Of a stretch of DNA of 64,000 bases, positions 1 to 9,497 are shown piece by piece. How positions within the stretch are numbered: position 1 is the stretch's first letter; every line of letters starts with the position of its first letter. The translations under genes were made by a program, and so were the position numbers. The DNA is from Marinoscillum pacificum (GTDB lineage: Bacteria; Bacteroidota; Bacteroidia; Cytophagales; Cyclobacteriaceae), in the NCBI RefSeq assembly GCF_024714495.1, contig NZ_JAMZMJ010000017.1:48984-112983 (forward strand), read 5' to 3'. A model generated the notes under the pieces. It was not told where the DNA came from and searched no databases. It saw nothing but the letters and a program-made list of their open reading frames with translations.

Positions 1-1
1 G

Positions 2-79
2 GCCACTTTTCAGAAACAAATCGATGGTAGTTTTTTACTAATCGACAGATTTACAGGACTCATACAAAAAGCGAACTAA
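2..79 (+). CDS. 3' end of an upstream gene (partial)
   Basis: The window opens inside a reading frame that ends with TAA at 77-79, directly in front of a strong terminator hairpin. The 25 visible residues include GSFLLIDRFT, which recalls the last beta-strands of the elongation-factor-like domain of sulfate adenylyltransferase subunit 1 (CysN). That resemblance is weak and rests on a few residues. Only the C-terminus is visible, so product and length are unknown. Confidence 0.35.
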   Translation, partial: ATFQKQIDGSFLLIDRFTGLIQKAN

Positions 80-95
80 ATATCGGTTCGCTTTT
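67..95 (+). terminator. Rho-independent terminator overlapping a stop codon
   Basis: A perfect 10-bp stem (AAAAGCGAAC at 67-76, GTTCGCTTTT at 86-95) with a 9-nt loop. The stop codon of the upstream partial gene lies at the start of the loop. It isolates the kinase cluster that follows from the preceding gene. Confidence 0.75.
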
Positions 96-129
96 ATATT
101 TTCATGGCCTATACCGTAACGCTACATTT

Positions 130-1917
130 ATGTTTAAGTCATTATTCCTCATTAGCGCCATAATGATCGGAAACCCTGACACTGATTTGAAGAATCTGAT
201 TGATTCCTCCATCAAATTAAGGGAATCAAATTGTGACAGTGCCTTTGTACTTCTCGATGACATTGATCCCTCCTACTTATCAGCGCAAAGTCTGCCAGAT
301 CAGGCTGAAGTTACTCTTCAAAAAGGCTTGGCCAAATACTGTCTGGGAGAGTATGATAAAACCCTACCCCTATACCAAACGGCAGTTGATCTATTCGACT
401 CAGCTGAGATGCCTGAAAGAGGAGTGTTGACCTTAAATCTCATTGGCACACTTCAGAAAAAACAAGGGCTCTTTGATGTGGCACAAACCTACTATGAGCA
501 AGGACTAGAACTTGCCAAGAAAAATAATGACGATGAAGGGATAGGTAACAGCTTAAATAATATTGGTCTTGTTTATTTACAACAAGATCAGATTCATGAG
601 GCAAAAAAGTATTTTTTAGAGTCTACAACTTACAAAATAATGGCTCAAGACACTCTGGGACTCAGTTACAACTATGACAATCTGGGGCAGGTATATGGAC
701 AAAACGATCAACTAGATAGCGCCATTTATTATTTTGAATTAGCAGCTGATTATAAGAACAAAGTCGGTGAGCGCGTAGGCGGGGCCATTGTGCAAAATAA
801 CATCGGGGAAGCTTTGTTAATTGCTGGGCAAGCAAAAAGAGCAGAGGCGTATTTCCAGAAAGCTTTGATCATCGCAAAAGAAACGAGCTTTGCTGATTTC
901 GAACAGCATGTTTTGTTACAACTGTCCAAAGTCTATGAAGAGCTTGGCAACATGACACAAGCATTTGATTTATACAAACAGCATGTTTCATTGAATGACA
1001 GCTTATTCAATATTCGAAAGACCAAAGCCATAGCAGAGCTGGAAACGAAGTATGAAACAGCGAAGAAAGAACAACAAATCACCTTGCAGCAAGCTGAAAT
1101 CGAAGAACACAGAATACAGAATCAACGGAATCTGGCAGTCATTTTAGGACTTATTTTAGTGGTCCTAATGCTAGTGATTATTGTGCTCTTAACACGAAGT
1201 AGGTCACGTAAGAAACAAGCAATTATCCTGAAAGAAGCTGAAATCAAGCTACGCGAAACACAGATAGAAGCGGCTATTTCTAGTCAGGAAAAAGAACGCA
1301 CCCGCTTTGCCAAAGACCTACATGATGGATTTGGTCAGATGATCTCTGTTCTAAATCTCAACTTAAAATCACTGGAAGATGGAGACAAAGACAAGCATGA
1401 AGTTTTCGAAAGCTCCAGCAAAGTACTTGATGAAATGTATCAGGAACTCAAGGGTATCTGTTTCAACCTGATGCCTCAAACCTTGATAAAACATGGCATC
1501 ACCGCCGCGATTAATGAGTTTGCGGGGCGAATAAACAATACTGGAAAGTACTACATTCAAACGGACTTCTTTGGTATGGAAGACAGACTGACTGATGTGC
1601 AAGAAATATCCCTGTACCGAATCACTCAAGAATGGGTCAACAATATTTTGAAGTACTCCGATGCATCCAAAGTAACTGTTCAAATCACTAGAGACGAGGA
1701 AGAAATTACGTTGCTCATAGAAGATGATGGAAGCGGCTTTGACCTGAATGTCCTTAAATCAGGCAAAGGCAATGGCTGGAAGAATATGAACTCGCGAGCA
1801 AACCTCATCAATGGAGAGCTGGAAGTAGAAACTACACCAGGAATGAGAGGCAACACGCTGATTGTGAATGTGCCTGTAGCAGTTAGAATCGACCAAAGTA
1901 TTGAATTAGTCAAATAG
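130..1917 (+). CDS. TPR-repeat sensor histidine kinase (HisKA_3/NarX-type), copy 1
   Basis: First of four tandem paralogous kinases. Residues about 25-295 form tetratricopeptide repeats (for example GNSLNNIGLVYLQQ), followed by a coiled coil, a single membrane helix near 334-356, then the NarX/DesK-type dimerisation and ATPase domains. His398 in FAKDLHDGFGQ is the expected phosphate acceptor; the ATP lid is visible as DDGSGFD and GKGNGWKNM. The N-terminal hydrophobic stretch is a weak export signal, so the TPRs probably face the periplasm. The likely partner is the single NarL-type regulator at 8033-8650. The kinase half is nearly identical to that of copy 2, while the sensor half is not. Confidence 0.9.
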   Translation: MFKSLFLISAIMIGNPDTDLKNLIDSSIKLRESNCDSAFVLLDDIDPSYLSAQSLPDQAEVTLQKGLAKYCLGEYDKTLPLYQTAVDLFDSAEMPERGVLTLNLIGTLQKKQGLFDVAQTYYEQGLELAKKNNDDEGIGNSLNNIGLVYLQQDQIHEAKKYFLESTTYKIMAQDTLGLSYNYDNLGQVYGQNDQLDSAIYYFELAADYKNKVGERVGGAIVQNNIGEALLIAGQAKRAEAYFQKALIIAKETSFADFEQHVLLQLSKVYEELGNMTQAFDLYKQHVSLNDSLFNIRKTKAIAELETKYETAKKEQQITLQQAEIEEHRIQNQRNLAVILGLILVVLMLVIIVLLTRSRSRKKQAIILKEAEIKLRETQIEAAISSQEKERTRFAKDLHDGFGQMISVLNLNLKSLEDGDKDKHEVFESSSKVLDEMYQELKGICFNLMPQTLIKHGITAAINEFAGRINNTGKYYIQTDFFGMEDRLTDVQEISLYRITQEWVNNILKYSDASKVTVQITRDEEEITLLIEDDGSGFDLNVLKSGKGNGWKNMNSRANLINGELEVETTPGMRGNTLIVNVPVAVRIDQSIELVK

Positions 1918-1996
1918 TTTGCTGCTTTTAGTTAGATAATTGTGTCAAGTATATAGTGAATGCTTAACTTCATTAATCCGCTACAAACGAGATTAA

Positions 1997-3952
1997 ATGA
2001 AGGCCCTATTCATCTTTTTGTCATTACTTGTCTCCATCTGTTCTATAGGTCAGAATAGAGAGATTGATAGTCTAAAATCCTTACTACCAGTGCAATCTAA
2101 TGCCGACAAAATATCTTCTCTGAATGAGTTGTCCTGGCATTACCGAAGTATCAATATTGACACAGCTATTTCACTAGCGGAACAAGCAATCGCTATTTCG
2201 AATGAAATTCAGAATACAGAATTGCTGGGAAGATCGCTAAACAATCTTGGAGCAGCCTACCAGGCTACTGGCTCCTATGATACCGCTATAGTAATTTTAT
2301 CTCAATCTCTAGACTTGATAAGTCAGGTTCAGGATTCAAGCCGTTTGTCTAGTATACTGAATAACCTTGGTATTTGCTACGATGAACTAGGCCAATACAA
2401 TAAAGCACTAAGTAATTATTTTGACGGTTTACGAATTGCTGAAGACCAAGCTGATCTTGAAAAAGAAGCATTGATCATAGGTAATATTGGCATTGTTTAT
2501 AAGAAAATGAAGTCTTATAGCAAAGTATTGGAATACTACCAACAGGCATTAGATATCTATACAACATTAGATAATACATTGGGTGTAACGATTATGACTG
2601 GAAATATCGCTTCAGTTTATATCCAACTAAAAGAGTTTGATCTTGCCATCGAATACTCCTTTAAAGCTAAAAATCTCTACGAACAGCTGGGCTACCTAAG
2701 ATATGTGCCTTACTCTGTGGGAAATGCAGCCATTGCTTCCGATAGTTTAAATAATAAAAACGCAGAAGCATTATACCTGGAATCAATTGCCGCCCATGAA
2801 CAATTTGACAACCAGTATGAACTAGCATTTCAATACAAAAATTTAGCTTCCTATTACATCAAACAACATAAACTTTCACTGGCAGAATTATACGCAAAAA
2901 AAGCAATTGATGCCGCCACAGCAATTCAAGCGAATGAAATGTTAAAAGATGCTCTGGCTGTAGCTTCACTAGCAGCTTTTGAATCAGAAAATTTCAAACA
3001 AGCTTACCTGCTTCAGAAGGAAATGGAAGAGATAAAGGATTCGTTGTATGAAAAAAGTAAAACTCGTCAGATTTTTGAACTTCAAACCCAGTATGAAACA
3101 GAGAAAAAAGAGCATCAAATTGCTCTTCAAAATGCCAGAATTAATGAACAGGAAACTGCTAATGAGCGAAACATTGCCATTATTTTTGGATTAGTGATAG
3201 GATTAATGCTATTAATCTTGCTGGTGATAGCAATGAGATCCAGATCCAGGAAAAAGCATGAACTACTAAAACAAGAAGCGGAAATTATACTTCGTAAAAC
3301 ACAGATAGAAGCGGCTATTTCTAGTCAGGAAAAGGAACGCACCCGCTTTGCCAAGGACCTACATGATGGATTTGGTCAGATGATTTCTATCTTGAACCTC
3401 AACTTAAAATCTCTGGAAGATGGAGACAAAGACAAACATGAAGTGTTTGAGAGTTCCAGTAAGGTACTGGAAGAGATGTATCAGGAACTGAAAGGCATCT
3501 GTTTTAACCTAATGCCTCAGACTCTCATCAAACATGGCATCACCTCCGCGATTAATGAGTTTGCGGGGCGAATTAACAATACAGGAAAGTACAACATTGA
3601 AACAGACTTCTTCGGTATGGAAGAACGACTGACTGATGTACAAGAAATATCCTTATACCGAATCACTCAAGAATGGGTCAACAATATTTTGAAGTACTCT
3701 GATGCATCCAAAGTAACTGTCCAAATCACTAGAGACGAAGAAGAAATAACGTTGCTCATAGAAGATGACGGAAGCGGCTTTGACCTGAATGTCCTAAAGT
3801 CCGGAAAAGGCAATGGCTGGAAGAATATGAACTCGCGAGCAAACCTCATCAATGGAGAGCTGGAAGTAGAAACTACTCCAGGTATGAGAGGCAATACGCT
3901 GATTGTGAATGCGCCATTCATCATTGAAAAACCCGAGTTGCAACTAGCATAA
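1997..3952 (+). CDS. TPR-repeat sensor histidine kinase, copy 2
   Basis: 651-residue paralog. It has an export signal (residues about 1-19, ending near SIGQ), a TPR array to about residue 350, a coiled coil (ELQTQYETEKKEHQI), a membrane helix near 395-415 and a HisKA_3 plus HATPase_c module with acceptor His456. It follows copy 1 after 79 bp with no terminator seen, so co-transcription is possible. The coding DNA from about 3297 onward is almost the same as in copy 1, while the TPR half has diverged. This suggests recent recombination or gene conversion of the transmitter with retention of different input domains. The ligand is unknown. Confidence 0.9.
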   Translation: MKALFIFLSLLVSICSIGQNREIDSLKSLLPVQSNADKISSLNELSWHYRSINIDTAISLAEQAIAISNEIQNTELLGRSLNNLGAAYQATGSYDTAIVILSQSLDLISQVQDSSRLSSILNNLGICYDELGQYNKALSNYFDGLRIAEDQADLEKEALIIGNIGIVYKKMKSYSKVLEYYQQALDIYTTLDNTLGVTIMTGNIASVYIQLKEFDLAIEYSFKAKNLYEQLGYLRYVPYSVGNAAIASDSLNNKNAEALYLESIAAHEQFDNQYELAFQYKNLASYYIKQHKLSLAELYAKKAIDAATAIQANEMLKDALAVASLAAFESENFKQAYLLQKEMEEIKDSLYEKSKTRQIFELQTQYETEKKEHQIALQNARINEQETANERNIAIIFGLVIGLMLLILLVIAMRSRSRKKHELLKQEAEIILRKTQIEAAISSQEKERTRFAKDLHDGFGQMISILNLNLKSLEDGDKDKHEVFESSSKVLEEMYQELKGICFNLMPQTLIKHGITSAINEFAGRINNTGKYNIETDFFGMEERLTDVQEISLYRITQEWVNNILKYSDASKVTVQITRDEEEITLLIEDDGSGFDLNVLKSGKGNGWKNMNSRANLINGELEVETTPGMRGNTLIVNAPFIIEKPELQLA

Positions 3953-4045
3953 CCCTGAAATATACCCTTGAGAAGGTATGTTGATTGGTCTTAGGACTTC
4001 TGATTTTTGTTTTAAATTCATAGAGTTTGTACCAAACAAGAATCC

Positions 4046-5860
4046 ATGAAGCATCTCCTTACACTGGTTTTTGTAATGACCTTGACAGCCTGTCAATTTC
4101 AAGATCAACCATCCCTTGATTATTCGAATCAGGATGAAGCCATATTAGTTGATTCCTTAAACGCCAACTTCTATCAGATATACAGTGCTGACTTCAATGC
4201 GGCTAAGGAGGCTATGAAATCGGCGATTGACATTTCAACAATTAATCAATGGCCTGACAAGAAAGCAGAATCTTATAAAAACATGGCCGTAATTGAATAT
4301 CTAACAGGCAATTATGAACAAGCACTTTCACTGGCATTGCAAGCACGAGAGCTATATGATTCAATACAAGACTGGAGTGGAGTAGCCAAGACGGACAATG
4401 AACTTGGTAATTTCTACAGAAAAACTGGCCGTGACGATAAAGCTCTGGAGATGTGGAATGAAGCCGAAAAGTTGTCACTAAAAGTAAATGATTTAACTAC
4501 ACTGGGAACAGCTTATGGAATGAAAGGAACCTTCTACTGGCTTAAGGAGCAATATGAGATTTCAGATGAATATTATTTTAAATCTTATGACATCAGAGTT
4601 CAAGAGCAAGACAGTGTTGGTCTAGGCTATATACTTGTTGACCTTGCTGACATTGAGCAGCGCAAGGGAAACCTTAATGGCGCCATTTCCTATTTCGAAC
4701 AGAGTAATTCGATCCGAGAAAAAATAGGTGATTGGCAGGGTGTTGTGGACAACAATAAAATGATCGGCGATATGTGGATGAAAGAGAAAAACTGGAAGTC
4801 TGCCATAGTTTATTACCAGAAATGTGCCGAGCAAAGCCAGGAATTAGGGTATCCAGATTTAAGAAGAAAATCACTTGACTCTCTTTCTAGCGCCAATGGC
4901 TATTTAGGTCAATTCAAAGAAGCATTAGAACTAAAGTTATTAGCCATAGACTTAAAAGACAGTCTCTTTTCTGCTGAAAAGACGATGCGAATTGCCAAAC
5001 TGCAAACACAGTATGAAACTGCCAAAAAAGAGCAAATCATTGCGGAGCAACAGCTCACTATCCAACAAAATCAGCTACTGTTGGGAGGTTTAGGATTCGG
5101 ACTATTATTCCTCTTGATAAGTGGATATCAGCTAAGTCAAAAACAAAAACTCAAGCATCAAAAGGCCCTGGAAACAGAAAAGCGTATGGCCAAAGAAGCT
5201 CAAATAGAAGCATCTATATCCAGTCAGGAAAAAGAACGTTCTCGCTTTGCTAAAGATCTCCATGATGGGTTTGGACAATTGATCTCCATTCTTAATCTAA
5301 ACCTGAAATCGCTGGAACAAGGCGATAAGGATAAACATGAAGTATTTGAGAGCTCTAGTAAAGTGCTGGAAGAAATGTACCAGGAACTCAAGGGAATTTG
5401 CTTCAACCTAATGCCTCAAACACTGATACTCCACGGTATCACTTCTGCACTTAATGAGTTTGCTGCTCGTATCAATACAACCGACAAACTTTATGTGGAG
5501 ACTGACTTTTTTGGATTGGACGAGCGCCTGACAGATGTCCAGGAAATTTCACTCTATCGTATTACACAGGAATGGATCAATAACATCATCAAGTATTCTG
5601 ATGCGTCTAAAGTCACGATTCAAATCACCAAAGATCAGGAAGAACTTACTTTATTAATCGAAGACAATGGAAATGGATTTAACATAAACTCTCTAACGTC
5701 AGGTAAAGGAAATGGCTGGAAAAACATGAATTCACGAGCCAACCTGATTAATGGAGAATTGGAAGTAGACTCAACCCCTGGCATTCATGGGAATACCTTG
5801 ATTGTGAATGCTGTTATTACTCAATCCGTTGTTAAAGATTATAATACAATCAATAATTAA
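4046..5860 (+). CDS. TPR-repeat sensor histidine kinase, copy 3 (lipoprotein-type N-terminus)
   Basis: 604 residues. The start MKHLLTLVFVMTLTACQ carries a lipobox-like LTAC, so the sensor may be lipid-anchored as well as spanning the membrane by the helix near residues 347-365. TPR motifs run to about residue 310. The transmitter has acceptor His406 in DLHDGFGQ and intact ATP-binding motifs (DNGNGF, GKGNGWKNM). It is more diverged from copies 1 and 2 than they are from each other. The phosphorylation partner is inferred to be the regulator downstream. Confidence 0.88.
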   Translation: MKHLLTLVFVMTLTACQFQDQPSLDYSNQDEAILVDSLNANFYQIYSADFNAAKEAMKSAIDISTINQWPDKKAESYKNMAVIEYLTGNYEQALSLALQARELYDSIQDWSGVAKTDNELGNFYRKTGRDDKALEMWNEAEKLSLKVNDLTTLGTAYGMKGTFYWLKEQYEISDEYYFKSYDIRVQEQDSVGLGYILVDLADIEQRKGNLNGAISYFEQSNSIREKIGDWQGVVDNNKMIGDMWMKEKNWKSAIVYYQKCAEQSQELGYPDLRRKSLDSLSSANGYLGQFKEALELKLLAIDLKDSLFSAEKTMRIAKLQTQYETAKKEQIIAEQQLTIQQNQLLLGGLGFGLLFLLISGYQLSQKQKLKHQKALETEKRMAKEAQIEASISSQEKERSRFAKDLHDGFGQLISILNLNLKSLEQGDKDKHEVFESSSKVLEEMYQELKGICFNLMPQTLILHGITSALNEFAARINTTDKLYVETDFFGLDERLTDVQEISLYRITQEWINNIIKYSDASKVTIQITKDQEELTLLIEDNGNGFNINSLTSGKGNGWKNMNSRANLINGELEVDSTPGIHGNTLIVNAVITQSVVKDYNTINN

Positions 5861-5933
5861 ATACCTTGATAAGTAACCTATCTTACTTCTTGTCTATCCT
5901 GATCTGATTGATCAAAGAATAATTAATAACCGT

Positions 5934-7910
5934 ATGCATTTAATGAAAATTAGCCCTATTTCATCTTCCATTTTCATATGGATTTTCTGTTCTATTATTT
6001 GGCCTCTTAGAGTAAACGCACAAGGTGGAGATTCCCTTAGAGTTGCTGAATTATTAGGACAGGCTAAAAGTCAAATGAATCAGAATGCCGATGTTGGTTT
6101 TGCCTATTTGGATACAATCAAAACATTTGTTGAGAAAGAAAACCACAACCTCTATCAAAAAGCGGACTATCATAAAGTAATAGGCATTGGACTCTTCCGA
6201 AAGAGTAATTATGACTCTTCAAACTACCACTATTTAAGAGCCTTAGACATTTTCGAAGCTGGCAATTATGAGCTAGACATGGCCAAAATAGCTGTCAACA
6301 TTTCGTTTAATTATAATCGTCTTGGCAAATATGATGAAACGATCGAATTAGCGACAAAGGCGTTAAGAATGTTTGAAAAATTAGAAGATCACAAAGGGGT
6401 AGGTATTTCCTCAAATATTATTGGTCAGGTCTACTTCTACAACAAAGATTATGACAAAGCGAAAGTGTACTTCAGAAAATACCTGATGAATGGAATTGCA
6501 GCTGGAGATAGTACCGAAATCGCAGGGGGTTACAGCAACTTAGGTGCTGCTTGCAATGATTTAGATCAATTTGATTCAGCTATTTACTATAACAAGCAAG
6601 CTTTAATCATCCATCAGAATTTGAATAACCTGTATGGATTAGGGAATGCATATCAAAATATAGGTGGAAATTTTCAAGATAGGCATCTATATGACTCTGC
6701 AATCTTCTATTATAAAAAGGCACTTCCTTACTATTTAGAAACAAACCATAAAACCGGTCTTACAGAATGTTACGTCAACTTAGCGGAGTGTTATATTCAA
6801 ACCTACAACGACAATGCTGCAATTGAAAATGCGAATAAAAGTCTCCAAATAGCACAAGAAATAGATGAATCATTTATGATTCAAGAAAGTGCTAGAATTC
6901 TTTCTAAAGCTTATGAAGTAACTGGGAATTATCGAAAGTCTCTGGAGAATTTCAAACTTTATGATTCGCTTTCTACGATCGTATTCAATGAGGAAACTCG
7001 AAAGAATATTGAAGAGATTAATGTGCAATACGAAACCGAGAAAAAGGAAAATCAGATAGCACTACAATCGGCTCAGTTAGCAGAAAAGGAAGCTCAAAAC
7101 GAACGCAAAGTAACGATCATAGCAGGCTTAGTATTTGGCTGCCTTCTACTAATTGTATTGTTTGTTATGAATAGAAACTTACTTCTAAGAAAGAATAAAT
7201 TACTTAAACAACAAGCGCAAATAGAACTGAGAGAAGCACAGATTGAGGCAACTATTTCCAGTCAGGAAAAGGAACGTTCCCGATTTGCAAAAGATCTGCA
7301 TGATGGGTTTGGTCAAATGATTACCGTCCTCAATCTCAACTTAAAGTCACTGGAAGATCAGAATAATGACAGACACAAGATCTTTGACGCTTCCAGTAAA
7401 ATCCTTGATGAAATGTATCGAGAACTAAAAGGAATCTGCTTCAACCTGATGCCACAAACACTGGTGAAAGAAGGCATATCTGCAGCACTGAATGAATTCG
7501 CATTAAGAATCAATAACACAGGAAAGGTTACCGTTAGCACGTATTTCTTCGGGCTCGAGGAAAGGCTTACTGAAGTGCAGGAAATCTCTCTTTATCGAAT
7601 CAGCCAGGAATGGATAAACAATGCCTTAAAATACTCTGATGTCATACAGATATCACTTTCACTTACCAAAGATGATGATGAAATCATCCTGATGATTGAA
7701 GACGATGGTGTTGGGTTTGATGTGGAACTTTTAAAGAATGGCAAAGGAAATGGTTGGAAAAACATGAATGCCAGAGCCAACTTGATTAAAGGAGATCTAG
7801 AGGTAGACACGAATCCTGGAATAAAAGGAAATACGTTAATTGTAACAACTAGTATTGTTTCAAGTCGGGAAGTAATAAAAACAGATACAAATACCATGGA
7901 AACGGTATAG
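5934..7910 (+). CDS. TPR-repeat sensor histidine kinase, copy 4
   Basis: 658 residues from the first ATG; a second ATG at 5943 (MKISPISSS) gives a cleaner signal peptide and may be the true start. Signal sequence to about residue 30 (VNAQGG), TPR repeats to about 360, coiled coil (NVQYETEKKENQI), membrane helix near 395-415, then the HisKA_3/HATPase_c transmitter with acceptor His456. It is the kinase nearest the regulator (122 bp from the regulator's preferred start) and the most diverged transmitter of the four. Confidence 0.88.
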   Translation: MHLMKISPISSSIFIWIFCSIIWPLRVNAQGGDSLRVAELLGQAKSQMNQNADVGFAYLDTIKTFVEKENHNLYQKADYHKVIGIGLFRKSNYDSSNYHYLRALDIFEAGNYELDMAKIAVNISFNYNRLGKYDETIELATKALRMFEKLEDHKGVGISSNIIGQVYFYNKDYDKAKVYFRKYLMNGIAAGDSTEIAGGYSNLGAACNDLDQFDSAIYYNKQALIIHQNLNNLYGLGNAYQNIGGNFQDRHLYDSAIFYYKKALPYYLETNHKTGLTECYVNLAECYIQTYNDNAAIENANKSLQIAQEIDESFMIQESARILSKAYEVTGNYRKSLENFKLYDSLSTIVFNEETRKNIEEINVQYETEKKENQIALQSAQLAEKEAQNERKVTIIAGLVFGCLLLIVLFVMNRNLLLRKNKLLKQQAQIELREAQIEATISSQEKERSRFAKDLHDGFGQMITVLNLNLKSLEDQNNDRHKIFDASSKILDEMYRELKGICFNLMPQTLVKEGISAALNEFALRINNTGKVTVSTYFFGLEERLTEVQEISLYRISQEWINNALKYSDVIQISLSLTKDDDEIILMIEDDGVGFDVELLKNGKGNGWKNMNARANLIKGDLEVDTNPGIKGNTLIVTTSIVSSREVIKTDTNTMETV

Positions 7911-8032
7911 TATCCAATTACCGTTGCAAGTAGCTTAGTGTCAAACAATGATGAATCTTTAATCCGTGCACAGACACTAGTTGCATAATGAATTTGCTAT
8001 CTTTCCTACGTAAAAACTCTGTCAATAACCAG

Positions 8033-8650
8033 ATGCGGATATTCTTAACCGATGACCATGCGGTTTTAATTGGTGGTTTGCAAAAAATCATTGAAACCGA
8101 GCATGATTTAGAAGTAGTAGGAACAGCAGGTGATGTACAATCCACCATGGATGCACTGACGCACACTAAAGTGGACTTGTTAATTACTGATTACAACTTA
8201 CCAGATGAAGATGGCTTGACTCTCGTCAGAAAAGTCAAAAGGAAATACCCAGCTTTAAAAATTCTAGTGCTCAGCATGCATGACGAAGCACATTTGGTCA
8301 AGGAGATACTAAAAGAAGGCGTAGATGGCTATCTGATTAAAAAGGATTCACATAAAGAGCTGATCAATGCCATATACTCCATTAAAGGCGGTAAAACCTA
8401 TCTAAGTTCGGATGTCAATAGCATTTTGATTAAAGGATTAAATGGTGAAGGAGAACAAAAATTACTCACCGACCGAGAGCGTGAAATCTTAAAATTGATC
8501 AGTAAAGAGTTTACCAATAAACAGATCGCCGAAGAGCTTTTCATCTCTGAAAGGACAGTGGAAACGCATCGCAAAAACATCTTCAGAAAGACGGGAACCA
8601 ATAACCTGGTAGGGTTAATCAAATATGCTTACGCTAATAATCTGATCTAA
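8033..8650 (+). CDS. NarL/LuxR-family response regulator
   Basis: Receiver domain followed by a LuxR-type HTH. From the ATG at 8033 the protein is 205 residues and starts directly with the receiver strand MRIFLTDDHAV; Asp53 in LLITDYNLP is the expected phosphorylation site. The C-terminal HTH is clear (LTDREREILKLI, then ISERTVETHRKNI). An upstream in-frame ATG at 7988 would add 15 residues that do not belong to the fold, and a promoter-like TATCTTTC at 7998-8005 lies between the two, so 8033 is preferred. It is the only regulator in the cluster and the likely common output of the four kinases. Confidence 0.9.
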   Translation: MRIFLTDDHAVLIGGLQKIIETEHDLEVVGTAGDVQSTMDALTHTKVDLLITDYNLPDEDGLTLVRKVKRKYPALKILVLSMHDEAHLVKEILKEGVDGYLIKKDSHKELINAIYSIKGGKTYLSSDVNSILIKGLNGEGEQKLLTDREREILKLISKEFTNKQIAEELFISERTVETHRKNIFRKTGTNNLVGLIKYAYANNLI

Positions 8651-8652
8651 AT

Positions 8653-9403
8653 TTGATTGAACTCTTTTCATTCTCCCTTAGTCCTACAGATCTAAGCTTA
8701 CTATTTGTTGTTGCCTTACTTATAGGCATGTCAAAGACTGGTGTGCATGGTGCAGGCATGGCAGCAGTCCCCTTTTTAGCGATGATCTTTGGAGGCAAAG
8801 AGTCCACCGGATTATTGCTCCCTATTCTTTGTATTGCCGATATTTTCGGAGTTTCCTATTACCACAGACATACGCATTGGTCTCATTTGATCAAATTATT
8901 TCCTTGGGCAGCTGCCGGTATTTTAATCGGGACATATGTTGGAGACAGCATCGATGACAACATGTTTCGCCTCATCATGGGGGTGATCATCCTGGGTAGT
9001 CTGGGTATCATGATCTGGAAAGAACGTTCCAAATCTAAAAGAGTCCCTGAGGGTCTTTGGTTTGCCGCCCTTAGGATTGCTTGGAGGATTTACAACGATG
9101 GTAGGTAACCTTGCAGGATCTGTGATGGCACTTTATCTGCTGTCCATGCGTCTCCCTAAAAATGAATACATTGGCACTGCAGCCTGGTTCTTTTTAGTCG
9201 TCAACTTGTTCAAAGTCCCATTGCACGTGTTTGTTTGGAAAACGATCACCTGGAACAGCTTCTTCCTAGACCTAGTTACCATTCCTGCGGTAGTAGTTGG
9301 AGTGTTTTTAGGTATTTGGGTAATCAAGAAATTTCCTGAGATGTATTACCGCTGGTTCATCATCGGAACCACTGCCTTAGCGGCTCTTTTGCTGGTTTTT
9401 TAG
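8653..9403 (+). pseudogene. TSUP (TauE/SafE) permease, frameshifted
   Basis: A sulfite/organosulfonate-exporter-type membrane protein in two frames. The first part starts at a TTG 2 bp after the regulator stop (IELFSFSLSPTDLSLLF) and contains the family signature GMSKTGVHGAG. It runs out of frame after WFAAL. The second frame continues with [16 protein letters not shown], which is the expected next segment (second family repeat), to the stop at 9403. Dropping one C from the CCC at 9068-9070 restores one continuous protein of about 250 residues. It may be a true disruption or an assembly error. The tight spacing suggests translation coupled to the regulator. Confidence 0.8.
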
Positions 9404-9497
9404 ACAAAATACCGTCTTCACGGTATGCAAAATAGCTACCAATAGGCATTTCAGAAAGCTTGATTTCTTCTGAGTATTGTAGCAAATAAATCGCTAC

